From JAVVFH01 sp032250585 (GTDB lineage Bacteria; Pseudomonadota; Gammaproteobacteria; Xanthomonadales; SZUA-36): a stretch of DNA of 32,414 nucleotides. Positions 23,413-30,733 of the stretch are shown piece after piece. The translations under genes and the position numbers were made by a program. Location: assembly GCA_032250585.1 (NCBI GenBank), contig JAVVFH010000010.1:1-32414 (forward strand). The letters are read 5' to 3'. The notes beneath the pieces were generated by a model. It worked only from the letters and a program-made list of their open reading frames with translations, was not told the origin of the DNA and made no database searches. Numbering within the stretch: the stretch's first letter is position 1; each line of letters opens with the position of its first letter.

Positions 23413-23672
23413 CGCGTGAATTAGCTGCTGACACGGACAATCAGTCAAGGAATTGGTCCACGGCCGGTGGGCCCGCAGCGAGCAGCAACCCAAATGGATT
23501 GCCTGACGAACATTGCAGCTCCATCAGCTTTCCTCCTCTATCGCCAACGGGGATTCACCCGGTTCATTCGACGCACGGCATTTCAGTATCCATTTCCAAA
23601 CGGCCGGCATTCAGTGAAGCGTTTATTCCCTGGCGGCTGGCCGGTTTTAGACTATTCTCGGGGTAACAAGCC

Positions 23673-24794
23673 ATGACACAAGGTATCGACCTTCACCTGG
23701 AATCCGCCAGTAACGTATCGCGAAGAGGTTTCCTGAAGTTTTGCTCAGGCGTGGCCGTGACCCTCGGCATGTCGCCGCTGGCGGGTGCGCAAATCGCCCA
23801 GGCCGTCATGAACCCGAAGCGTCTGCCGGTAATCTGGCTGTCGGCCCAGGAATGCACCGGCTGCACCGAAACGCTGCTGCGCTCCACGCACCCGACGCTG
23901 GAGAACCTGATCCTCGACCTGATCTCGCTGGATTATCACGAGGCGCTCAGTGCCGCCTCCGGACACCAGGTCGAAGCGGCCAAGGCGCAGTCAATGGAAG
24001 ACAATTACGGCGGCTACGTGCTGGTCGTGGACGGTTCGATCCCGATGAAGGATGGTGGTATCTACTGCAAAGTCGCCGACCGGACCATCCAGGAACACCT
24101 GGAAGAAGCCGCCGCGGGTGCGGCCGCGATCATCGCGATCGGCTCCTGCGCTTCCTGGGGCGGTATCCCATCCAGCGGTCCGAACCCGACGGGCGCGGTG
24201 GGTGTCTCGAGGGTGATCACCGACAGGCCCGTCGTCAACATTCCGGGCTGTCCGCCCAACCCTTACAATTTCCTGAGCGTCGTACTGCAATTCGTCACCT
24301 TTGGCACCTTGCCGGCCCTGGACGAGCAGGGTCGTCCCAAGTTTGCCTATGGCCGACTCATTCATGAGAACTGTGAACGGCGTCCGCATTTCGATGCCGG
24401 GCGTTTCGCTCTGGAATTCGGCGACGAGGGTCATCGCCTGGGCTGGTGTTTGTACAAACTCGGGTGTAAGGGGCCTGAAACCTACGCCAACTGTCCGTCC
24501 ATCCTGTTCGGCGACGTGGGCTCGGGAAGCTGGCCGGTAGGTACCGGCCATCCCTGCTTTGGCTGTACCGAGGAAGGCATCGGCTTTACAAAGCCGATCC
24601 ACAGCCTGGCCGAAGTCGAGACCGTTACGCCACCACTGGCGTATCCCGCCGTCGATCAGTTGAAAGGCGAGGGCGTGTCACCGGGAGCGGCAGCGGCCGT
24701 TGGGGCAGTGGCCGGCGCGGCAATCGGCGCGGGTGCGGTCATGATGAGGGGCCTCGGCAAGGCGAAAGCCGATGTCGAATCGGAGGAAGCGTAA
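23673..24794 (+). CDS. hybO: [NiFe]-hydrogenase small subunit, Hyd-2 (HybO) type
   Basis: Electron-transfer subunit of a membrane-bound, periplasm-facing uptake hydrogenase; carries three Fe-S clusters. It has 373 residues. A Tat signal SRRGFLKFC lies at 16-24. Proximal cluster Cys residues include C61 and C64 (ECTGCTE), C159 (GSCASWGG) and C193 (PGCPP). The two extra Cys of oxygen-tolerant enzymes are absent (Gly63 and Gly164 instead). The distal site uses HENCERR and the LGCKGP region; the medial site has NCP, HPC and GC. A C-terminal hydrophobic helix (about 335-358, AAAAVGAVAGAAIGAGAVMM) anchors it. The gene order hybO-A-B-C-D points to group 1c; that class is inferred from order and motifs. 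Confidence 0.95.
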   Translation: MTQGIDLHLESASNVSRRGFLKFCSGVAVTLGMSPLAGAQIAQAVMNPKRLPVIWLSAQECTGCTETLLRSTHPTLENLILDLISLDYHEALSAASGHQVEAAKAQSMEDNYGGYVLVVDGSIPMKDGGIYCKVADRTIQEHLEEAAAGAAAIIAIGSCASWGGIPSSGPNPTGAVGVSRVITDRPVVNIPGCPPNPYNFLSVVLQFVTFGTLPALDEQGRPKFAYGRLIHENCERRPHFDAGRFALEFGDEGHRLGWCLYKLGCKGPETYANCPSILFGDVGSGSWPVGTGHPCFGCTEEGIGFTKPIHSLAEVETVTPPLAYPAVDQLKGEGVSPGAAAAVGAVAGAAIGAGAVMMRGLGKAKADVESEEA

Positions 24795-24822
24795 ACGGCC
24801 TGCGGCAAAGGGTAGAAACCTG

Positions 24823-25809
24823 ATGGACATCAAACGAAGAGATTTTCTGAAAGCTGCCATGGCCGGAAGCGCGGCCGCCGCTCTGCCGGGTGCCGCGGAA
24901 GCCAGGCCGAACCTGGAGCCGCCACCGAATGCAGTGGGCATGCTCTATGACGCAACCTTGTGCATCGGCTGCAAAGCCTGCATGGTCGGCTGCAAAGAAG
25001 CCAACGACATGCCAATTGAAAATGCGGATGCCTCGCCGATCTGGGACGTGGCGGCCGATACCTCCGGAAAAACGCTGAACATCATCAAGCTGTACCGCGA
25101 CGGCACGGCGGAACAGAAGGACCGCGAAACCGACGGGTTTTCCTTCGTCAAGCGCCACTGCATGCATTGCGTGGACCCCGGCTGCGTCTCGGTTTGCCCG
25201 ACCACGGCGATGCGCAAGGATCCGGAAACCGGCGTCGTAACGCACCACCCTGAGGCCTGTATCGGCTGTCGTTACTGTGTTTGGGCCTGTCCGTACAACA
25301 TTCCCAAGTGGGATTTCGAAGAGGCGTTCGGCCAGATTGCGAAATGTGAATTCTGCAATCACCGCCTGGTGGAAGGCCAGTTGCCTGGTTGCGTCGAAAG
25401 CTGTCCGACCGGCGCATCGCTGTTCGGCACCCGTGAGCAGATGCTGGCCGAGGCCAAAAAACGGCTTGCGCAGGAACCGGGCAGCGAATACGACTATCCG
25501 CGTTATACCTTGGAGGCCGAAGACACGCACGTGCAGGAAGTGCCGCATTACATCGATCATGTTTACGGTGAATCACAGGGCGGCGGAACTCAAGTGATGG
25601 TGTTGTCCGGAGTGCCGTTCAGCAAACTGGACCTTCCACTCATACCGGAGCGTGCATTCGCAGCCACCTCGGAGACCATCCAGCACACGGTCTACAAAGG
25701 CTTCGTCGCGCCGCTGGCGTTGCTGGGCGGACTGATGTTCATTACCCGCCGCAACATGAAAAAGGAAGAGGAAACCGAGTCTGCCAAGGACGAGTCCGGG
25801 AACGGCTGA
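24823..25809 (+). CDS. hybA: Hydrogenase 4Fe-4S ferredoxin-like subunit HybA
   Basis: Passes electrons from the small subunit to the membrane subunit and quinone. It has 328 residues, as in E. coli HybA. A Tat signal KRRDFLKAA is at 4-12. Four Cys groups follow: CIGCKACMVGC (47-57), CMHCVDPGCVSVCP, CIGCRYCVWACP and CEFCNHR with GCVESCPTGA, enough for four clusters. A C-terminal helix (GFVAPLALLGGLMFITRR) anchors it. The ATG at 24823 is chosen, with AAAGGG upstream and the Tat motif right after; the frame opens earlier at 24772 but overlaps the hybO end. Confidence 0.94.
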   Translation: MDIKRRDFLKAAMAGSAAAALPGAAEARPNLEPPPNAVGMLYDATLCIGCKACMVGCKEANDMPIENADASPIWDVAADTSGKTLNIIKLYRDGTAEQKDRETDGFSFVKRHCMHCVDPGCVSVCPTTAMRKDPETGVVTHHPEACIGCRYCVWACPYNIPKWDFEEAFGQIAKCEFCNHRLVEGQLPGCVESCPTGASLFGTREQMLAEAKKRLAQEPGSEYDYPRYTLEAEDTHVQEVPHYIDHVYGESQGGGTQVMVLSGVPFSKLDLPLIPERAFAATSETIQHTVYKGFVAPLALLGGLMFITRRNMKKEEETESAKDESGNG

Positions 25810-25848
25810 GATAGCGTGCCGATGATTTACTTCTGATAAGGAACCACG

Positions 25849-27039
25849 ATGTCAAAGACAGAGCCCCTAGGCGGAAAAATCCTGACCAGGCCATTCCTGT
25901 TCCTTTCCCTGCTGGCGCTCATCGCGGCCGTCCTGCTACTGGTCCGTTTTGTCTACGGGCTGGGCGTGGTCACCAACCTGAACAACGGCTATCCCTGGGG
26001 CTTGTGGGTGGCACTGGACATTCACGTGACGGCGGCCATCGGCTGCGGTGGTTATGTGCTGGCGGTTGTCGTTTACATCATGAACAAGGGCGAGTTCCAT
26101 CCGTTGATGCGCCCGGCTCTGGTAGGCAGCACCTTCGCTTATACCTTGGCCAGTCTGGCCGCTTTCATCGACATCGGGCGCTGGTGGAATTTCTATCAGA
26201 TCGCGTTGCCCTGGAATATCAATCTCAACTCCGTGATGTTCGAGATCGCGATCTGTATGGGCCTGTACACCCTGATTCTGTGGATCGAGATGATTCCGCC
26301 CATCCTGGAGCGCTTCAGTCTGCAGAAATACATGCCGGCTTTCAAGAAATCGCTGTTTTTCATCATACCGCTGGGCATCGTCCTGCCGACCATGCACCAA
26401 TCCGGGCTGGGCGGGCTGGTGGTGGCGGCCGGTGACAAGATCTGGCCGTTCTGGTCAACGCCGTGGATTTCATTGCTGTTCCTCGTGTCCGCCATCATCA
26501 TCGGTTTCTCGATTGTGATTTTCGAAGGCAGCATGACCGCGATGGGTCTGAAACGGCCATTGGAACTGAAAGAGTTCAAACGCCTGTCCGGCATGCTGGT
26601 CTGGGTGCTGGCTTTTTTCCTGGTCGTGCGTTTTGCCGATCTGCTCTACCGCGGCGCGCTGGGGCCCGGTTTCCAAGACATAACGCGGAGCGTTTCATTC
26701 CTGATTGAAACCGGGCTGTTCGTGCTGCCGTTGCTGATACTGATCGTACCGTCCTTCCGCGCCAGCCCGAGACTCCTGTTCCTGGCGGCCGCATCCTGCG
26801 TGCTGGCCGGCGCCATGCTGCGCTTCAATTCGCTGATCATCGGCTATCAGCCTTCCGCGGGCTACGTGTATTTCCCGTCCCTGATGGAAATCATGGTATC
26901 CGTCGGCATGCTGTCGGTCGAGATCATCGCCTTCACCTACATCGTCAAACGGTTCCCGATCCTGCCGAAGCACGATACAGCGGCGAAATCGGAGATCACG
27001 GTAAGCCCTCCGGAAGTACCGTCCGGGAGTGCTGCCTAA
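25849..27039 (+). CDS. hybB: Hydrogenase membrane subunit HybB (NrfD family)
   Basis: An integral membrane protein of 396 residues with about ten helices, of the NrfD/PsrC family. It has no heme or cluster motif and is thought to pass electrons and protons to or from the quinone pool. Typical stretches are YPWGLWVALDIH, LPWNINLNSVMFEIAICMGLY and YVYFPSLMEIMVSVGMLSVE. TAAGGA precedes the ATG by about 8 bases. Position between hybA and hybC is as in E. coli. In Hyd-2 this subunit couples hydrogen oxidation reversibly to quinone, so the enzyme may also release hydrogen when quinones are reduced. Confidence 0.94.
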   Translation: MSKTEPLGGKILTRPFLFLSLLALIAAVLLLVRFVYGLGVVTNLNNGYPWGLWVALDIHVTAAIGCGGYVLAVVVYIMNKGEFHPLMRPALVGSTFAYTLASLAAFIDIGRWWNFYQIALPWNINLNSVMFEIAICMGLYTLILWIEMIPPILERFSLQKYMPAFKKSLFFIIPLGIVLPTMHQSGLGGLVVAAGDKIWPFWSTPWISLLFLVSAIIIGFSIVIFEGSMTAMGLKRPLELKEFKRLSGMLVWVLAFFLVVRFADLLYRGALGPGFQDITRSVSFLIETGLFVLPLLILIVPSFRASPRLLFLAAASCVLAGAMLRFNSLIIGYQPSAGYVYFPSLMEIMVSVGMLSVEIIAFTYIVKRFPILPKHDTAAKSEITVSPPEVPSGSAA

Positions 27040-27104
27040 TGCAGCCGACACCGGGATAAAGGACAGGTAAACCAAAACTTTCAACATCAGACGGGAGAAC
27101 TTCC

Positions 27105-28805
27105 GTGGCAACAAGAATTACCGTTGATCCGGTCACACGAATAGAAGGTCATTTGCGCGTCGACTGCGAAGTGGATGACGGCAAAGTCACCAATGCCTGG
27201 TCCTCCGGCCAGATGTGGCGCGGAATCGAGCTCATACTCAAGGGCCGGGATCCCCGCGACGCCTGGGTGTTCACCCAGCGCATTTGCGGCGTTTGCACCA
27301 CGGTGCACGCAGTGGTTTCGGTGCGTGCCGTGGAAAACGCCCTGTCGCTGGAGATTCCGGTCAATGCGCAGTATATCCGCAACCTGATCATCGGTGCGCA
27401 CAGCATCCATGACCACATCGTGCATTTCTATCACCTTTCGGCACTCGACTGGGTGGACGTCGTATCCGCGCTGCAGGCCGATCCCGCCGCCACGTCCAGG
27501 CTGGCCGGGACGCTGTCGGACTGGCACCGGAACACGACCGAAGAACTGACTGCCGTCCAGACGCGGCTGAAGACCCTGGTGGAATCCGGCCAACTCGGTA
27601 TTTTTGCGAACGGTTACTGGGGGCACCCCGCGATGAAACTGTCGCCGGAGGTCAACCTGCTGGCGGCCGCACACTACCTGCAGGCGTTGGAATATCAACG
27701 TGTCGCCAACAAGATCGTGGCGATCCTCGGCAGCAAGACGCCGCATATCCAGAATCTTGCGGTGGGCGGCGTGGCGAATCCGATCAATCTCGACTCACAG
27801 TCCACGCTGACTCTGGAGCGACTTTATTACATCAAGACCCTGATCGATGAACTCGGTGACTTCATCAACCAGGTGTACCTGGTCGACGTCGCGGCCATCG
27901 GCGCATTTTACGCCGATTGGACAGGCTATGGCTCCGGTGTGATGAATTACCTGAGCGTTCCGGAGATGCCGCTGGACGGGATCGGCGCGGAATTTGAACT
28001 GCCGGGCGGTTACATCGAGAATGGTGATCTCTCCAGCTTCCGGCCGATCAGTAACTTCCAGGATAAATTTTTCGAAGACGGCGTCGCGGAAAGCACGAAG
28101 CATGCCTGGTACGAAGGCACCACGGCGCTTCACCCCTATGCGGGTGAGACGGTTCCGCAGTACACGGATTTCCAGGACGACGGCAAGTACTCCTGGGTCA
28201 AGGCGCCGACCTTCTACGGCAAGCGCGCCCAGGTGGGGCCGCTGGCCAACGTGCTGTGCATGGCTGCCGCCGGACATGAGCCCACAAAGCGGCATCTCGA
28301 TACCGTCATCAAAACCGCCAGTGCAGTAGCAGGCAGCGACATTCCGCTCAGCGCACTGCATTCCACCATCGGGCGTCATGCGGCGCGTGCGGTGCGCTGC
28401 GCCGTCATCTACGAAAGCCTGCAGAACCAGTGGCAATTGCTGATGGACAACATCGGCCGCGGCGACTATGACACCTACAACCGGCCGACTTTCATGAAAG
28501 GCGAGCAGCGCGGTTTTGGTTTCCACGAAGCGCCGCGCGGGGTGTTGTCGCACTGGGTGGTCATCAAGGACGGCAAGATCGAGAACTACCAGGCCGTGGT
28601 GCCTTCCACCTGGAACGCCGGCCCGCGTGACGACGAGGACGAGCTGGGCCCCTACGAGGCATCCCTGATGGGCAATCCGATCGCCGATCCGGAAAAGCCT
28701 CTGGAGGTGATTCGAACCATCCACTCCTTCGACCCTTGCCTCGCGTGCGCCATCCACATGGTGGATAACACCCGGCACGAGATTATCAGGGTCAAGGCGC
28801 TTTGA
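27105..28805 (+). CDS. hybC: [NiFe]-hydrogenase large (catalytic) subunit HybC
   Basis: Holds the NiFe(CN)2CO site that splits or forms hydrogen. It has 566 residues. The N-terminal ligand motif RICGVCTTVH is at 59-68 (C61, C64); the C-terminal one DPCLACAIH at 543-551 (C545, C548). Cleavage after H551 by HybD would remove the last 15 residues (from MVDNTRHE) and close the site, as is usual. The start is GTG at 27105 with CGGGAGAA upstream. The 66-base gap after hybB has no terminator. No own export signal is present; it should travel with hybO through Tat. Confidence 0.96.
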   Translation: MATRITVDPVTRIEGHLRVDCEVDDGKVTNAWSSGQMWRGIELILKGRDPRDAWVFTQRICGVCTTVHAVVSVRAVENALSLEIPVNAQYIRNLIIGAHSIHDHIVHFYHLSALDWVDVVSALQADPAATSRLAGTLSDWHRNTTEELTAVQTRLKTLVESGQLGIFANGYWGHPAMKLSPEVNLLAAAHYLQALEYQRVANKIVAILGSKTPHIQNLAVGGVANPINLDSQSTLTLERLYYIKTLIDELGDFINQVYLVDVAAIGAFYADWTGYGSGVMNYLSVPEMPLDGIGAEFELPGGYIENGDLSSFRPISNFQDKFFEDGVAESTKHAWYEGTTALHPYAGETVPQYTDFQDDGKYSWVKAPTFYGKRAQVGPLANVLCMAAAGHEPTKRHLDTVIKTASAVAGSDIPLSALHSTIGRHAARAVRCAVIYESLQNQWQLLMDNIGRGDYDTYNRPTFMKGEQRGFGFHEAPRGVLSHWVVIKDGKIENYQAVVPSTWNAGPRDDEDELGPYEASLMGNPIADPEKPLEVIRTIHSFDPCLACAIHMVDNTRHEIIRVKAL

Positions 28806-29353
28806 GCACAGAGGCGGCCAGCTTCTGCACGAATCGCCCGGCCATTCCCGCTTGGGCCCACGAACCAGCTGCCGCGCCGGTGCTGGTGCTGGGCATGGGA
28901 AACGTTCTGCTGGAGGACGAAGGGTTGGGGGTGCGGGCGCTGGAGGCGTTGCAGGAACAGTATCTGATTCCTGCCGGCGTCGACCTGCTGGACGGCGGCA
29001 CAACGGGCATGGGCCTGCTCGATGAAATCACGGGCCGCGAACACCTGCTGGTTCTGGACGCCGTGCAGACAGGTGACCCGCCGGGAACCATGGTGCGCAT
29101 GAGCGGCGACGATGTGCCGGTGTATTTTGGGCTACGCGTCACCCCGCACCAACTCGGGTTGGCGGACGTGCTCGCCACCTTGCAGTTGACCGGCGAACAA
29201 CCCGGCAGCGTAACCGTGCTGGGCCTGGTACCCGAGTCGCTGGAACTGACCTTGGAACTGTCGCGCGGAATCCGTGCCCGGATCGGCGAACTGGTCCAGG
29301 CGACCGTGGAAGAACTCGGCAACCTTGGCTGTACGCTGAAAGCGAAAGCGTGA
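28802..29353 (+). CDS. hybD: Hydrogenase maturation endopeptidase HybD
   Basis: Cleaves the C-terminal tail of HybC once nickel is in place. It has 183 residues. The core begins VLVLGMGNVLLEDEGLGVR, with nickel-binding candidates E40, D86 (VLDAVQ) and H116 (TPHQLGL), matching E16, D62 and H93 of E. coli HybD. The TTG at 28802 overlaps the hybC stop (TTGA). The first 26 residues (with CTNRPAIPAWAH) have no counterpart in E. coli HybD; a GTG near 28880 would give the short form but has no ribosome site. The hypABCDEF genes needed for maturation are not in the window. Confidence 0.93.
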   Translation: MSTEAASFCTNRPAIPAWAHEPAAAPVLVLGMGNVLLEDEGLGVRALEALQEQYLIPAGVDLLDGGTTGMGLLDEITGREHLLVLDAVQTGDPPGTMVRMSGDDVPVYFGLRVTPHQLGLADVLATLQLTGEQPGSVTVLGLVPESLELTLELSRGIRARIGELVQATVEELGNLGCTLKAKA

Positions 29354-29473
29354 ATCAATAGCGGTTTCTGATTACGTACATGGCTCAGCTGTCGTTACAG
29401 AGGCAACGACGCCGCCATCGATTGGCCCGCATAGTTTACCGAGGAGGACCGGATTCCCGGTGACTTATGCGGG

Positions 29474-29863
29474 TTAGTCTGCGATAGAACGATCCCAGCT
29501 GCGAATGTGTTTCAGCAGATTACCTTCATGTGCCTGAAGTCGCACAGCCGCCTGTTCGTGCTCGCCTTGCGCGAGGAATTCCGCGGCGCGATCGAGATCC
29601 TGCATCAGGTTCTCGTGGTCGTCGATGTGCCCCTGATAATTCGGCCTGGCGGCAAGACGCATCAGCAATTGCTCCGACATGAAGTGCGCCTGGGAATATT
29701 CGTGCAACTGCTCCATCAATGCCTGGGCGCTGGCGTCGCCCGCGGCAACGGCTGCCTGAGTCGCTTCCAGTAAGCCCAGCTGGATACCGTGCTCGGCGTC
29801 GACCGCATCCGACCCCGTCGCGGGTGCCGGTTTGCGCGGGAGTTCAGTGGAGCCGGTCTGCAT
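29474..29863 (-). CDS. Hemerythrin-domain diiron protein
   Basis: A 129-residue protein with all seven expected diiron ligands: H25, H60, E64, H79, H83, H119 and D124 (H...HxxxE...HxxxH...HxxxxD). Hemerythrins bind oxygen, and some bind NO or supply iron. A low-complexity N-terminal arm of about 20 residues precedes the four-helix domain; there is no signal peptide, so it is likely cytoplasmic. The ATG at 29863 is chosen since AGGAGA lies just upstream; a start at 29890 would overlap the cytochrome c gene. It follows that gene by 19 bases and converges on hybD, 120 bases away. It may deliver or scavenge oxygen near respiratory or hydrogenase enzymes. Confidence 0.88.
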   Translation of the reverse strand: MQTGSTELPRKPAPATGSDAVDAEHGIQLGLLEATQAAVAAGDASAQALMEQLHEYSQAHFMSEQLLMRLAARPNYQGHIDDHENLMQDLDRAAEFLAQGEHEQAAVRLQAHEGNLLKHIRSWDRSIAD

Positions 29864-29882
29864 GTTTCTCCTCTCGTGAGTT

Positions 29883-30335
29883 TCAGTCATCGAGTTTTTT
29901 CAGAAAATCGATGATCTCCTGCCGTTCCCCGGCATCCGTGACACGTATGCTCTTCTTGCTGCCCGGGGAAAACGCGCTTGCATCTGCCAGGAATGCGTCC
30001 AGTTCTTCCTCGGTCCAGGTGCCGCCCATCCGGATCAGGCCCGGCGAATAATTGTACCACTCCCTGTCCCTGGCTTTTTCGGCCCCCACGATGCCATGGA
30101 GGTTAGGGGCTGTCCGGAACGGCCCGCCTTGCTCGAGGCTGTGGCAGACTACGCAGCGGCCGGCCGGTGAATCGTAACCCCAGGGTTTGGACATGTCGTT
30201 ATCCGACTCGAAATTTGCCTCGAAGGCGCCGCCGTCGGCGGTTACCGAGGCGCACAGGCTGACGGCCACGAGCAGCGCTGCGGCCCGGCCGCCGGGGAAA
30301 TTCCGTTTCGTCGATGAAGAAAATATGCTTTGCAT
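29883..30335 (-). CDS. Exported class I cytochrome c lacking the usual axial Met
   Basis: A 150-residue protein. A signal peptide at about 7-33 is followed by the heme motif CVVCH (61-65) and the mitochondrial-type APNLHGIVGAEKAR. The region that normally reads PGTKM gives PGSKKS (124-129), so K128 stands where the sixth ligand Met would be. The only other Met residues after the heme site is M103 (IRMGGTW), in a loop that is not the usual ligand. The heme may therefore be five-coordinate or use another ligand. The ATG at 30335 is chosen with GGAGG 8 bases upstream. It precedes the hemerythrin gene by 19 bases and probably shares its mRNA. The function is unknown: electron transfer or gas binding are both possible. 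Confidence 0.82.
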   Translation of the reverse strand: MQSIFSSSTKRNFPGGRAAALLVAVSLCASVTADGGAFEANFESDNDMSKPWGYDSPAGRCVVCHSLEQGGPFRTAPNLHGIVGAEKARDREWYNYSPGLIRMGGTWTEEELDAFLADASAFSPGSKKSIRVTDAGERQEIIDFLKKLDD

Positions 30336-30733
30336 TCCGAAACCCTCCACGACCCCGTGTTGGCGGGGCCTTCAATAATTCGGCGTACCAAATTATTTTA
30401 GCCATGACGGGGCTGCCGGAGCCTAATCCAGGTCAAGGAGTATGAATAATATGCTTGAAAAACAACAGCCGGGCTCCTCGTACAGGAAAACAAGCGGCCG
30501 TCTGTCAGGCGGATCCAGATGCACAGGGCTTCCCGGCTGAGTGGCTTGCAGATTCTTTGGCTGTTGTAATGGAGCGTTCGGGGTTCCTTGACGCTGTCGG
30601 CACCGGTTGATGAACTCAAGCGTGGCGGGAACCGGTGAACCTGCCTGTTTTTGCGTTGCTGGGCGGTCTTTTTTTGCTGGTCACGGTTTTCCTGGCCTAC
30701 ATGGTTTCGTTGTTTCTTCAGCTTTTTAACGGC
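30336..30733. other. Gene-free region before the cytochrome c gene and dnaE2 end
   Basis: About 400 bases without a convincing gene. A hairpin CCCCG/CGGGG (30353-30368) lies in the cytochrome c leader. An inverted repeat AATAATT (30374-30380) / AATTATT (30391-30397) with a TAAAAT hexamer on the minus strand (30400-30395) may be the cytochrome promoter or an operator. A 29-codon frame (30451-30540, plus, starting MLEKQQPGSS) has AAGGAG upstream at good spacing but no recognised family. A hydrophobic frame begins at 30635 but soon runs antisense to dnaE2. Confidence 0.4.

Larger units (their letters stand above)
23056..23672. other. Divergent intergenic region, cytochrome pair / hydrogenase
   Basis: A 617-base gap without a convincing gene. 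It holds the cytochrome promoter (23101-23129), a 13-base palindrome CCGCGTGACGCGG (23147-23159), an FNR-like box (23399-23412) and a long leader before hybO. A GC-rich 47-codon frame at 23151-23294 (plus strand, GTG start, starting MTRRVTVLDPVF) has strong G/C at third positions but no ribosome site and no recognised family; it may be a gene remnant. Bases from about 23300 to 23450 are AT-rich; the rest shows nothing else recognised. Confidence 0.6.

Noticed and set aside
23560..23660. Sigma-54 promoter before hybO
   Set aside because: Several GG and GC pairs occur but none at the required 10-base spacing with the other consensus bases.
23467..23676. 69-codon frame just before hybO
   Set aside because: Its composition is irregular, it has no ribosome site or recognised family, and it overlaps the hybO start; more likely leader sequence.
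27795..29003. Minus-strand frame of 402 codons
   Set aside because: It is antisense to hybC and hybD, both with complete family motifs.
29391..29410. GTCGTT/AACGAC hairpin after hybD as terminator
   Set aside because: The stem is short and not followed by Ts, so termination is not supported.
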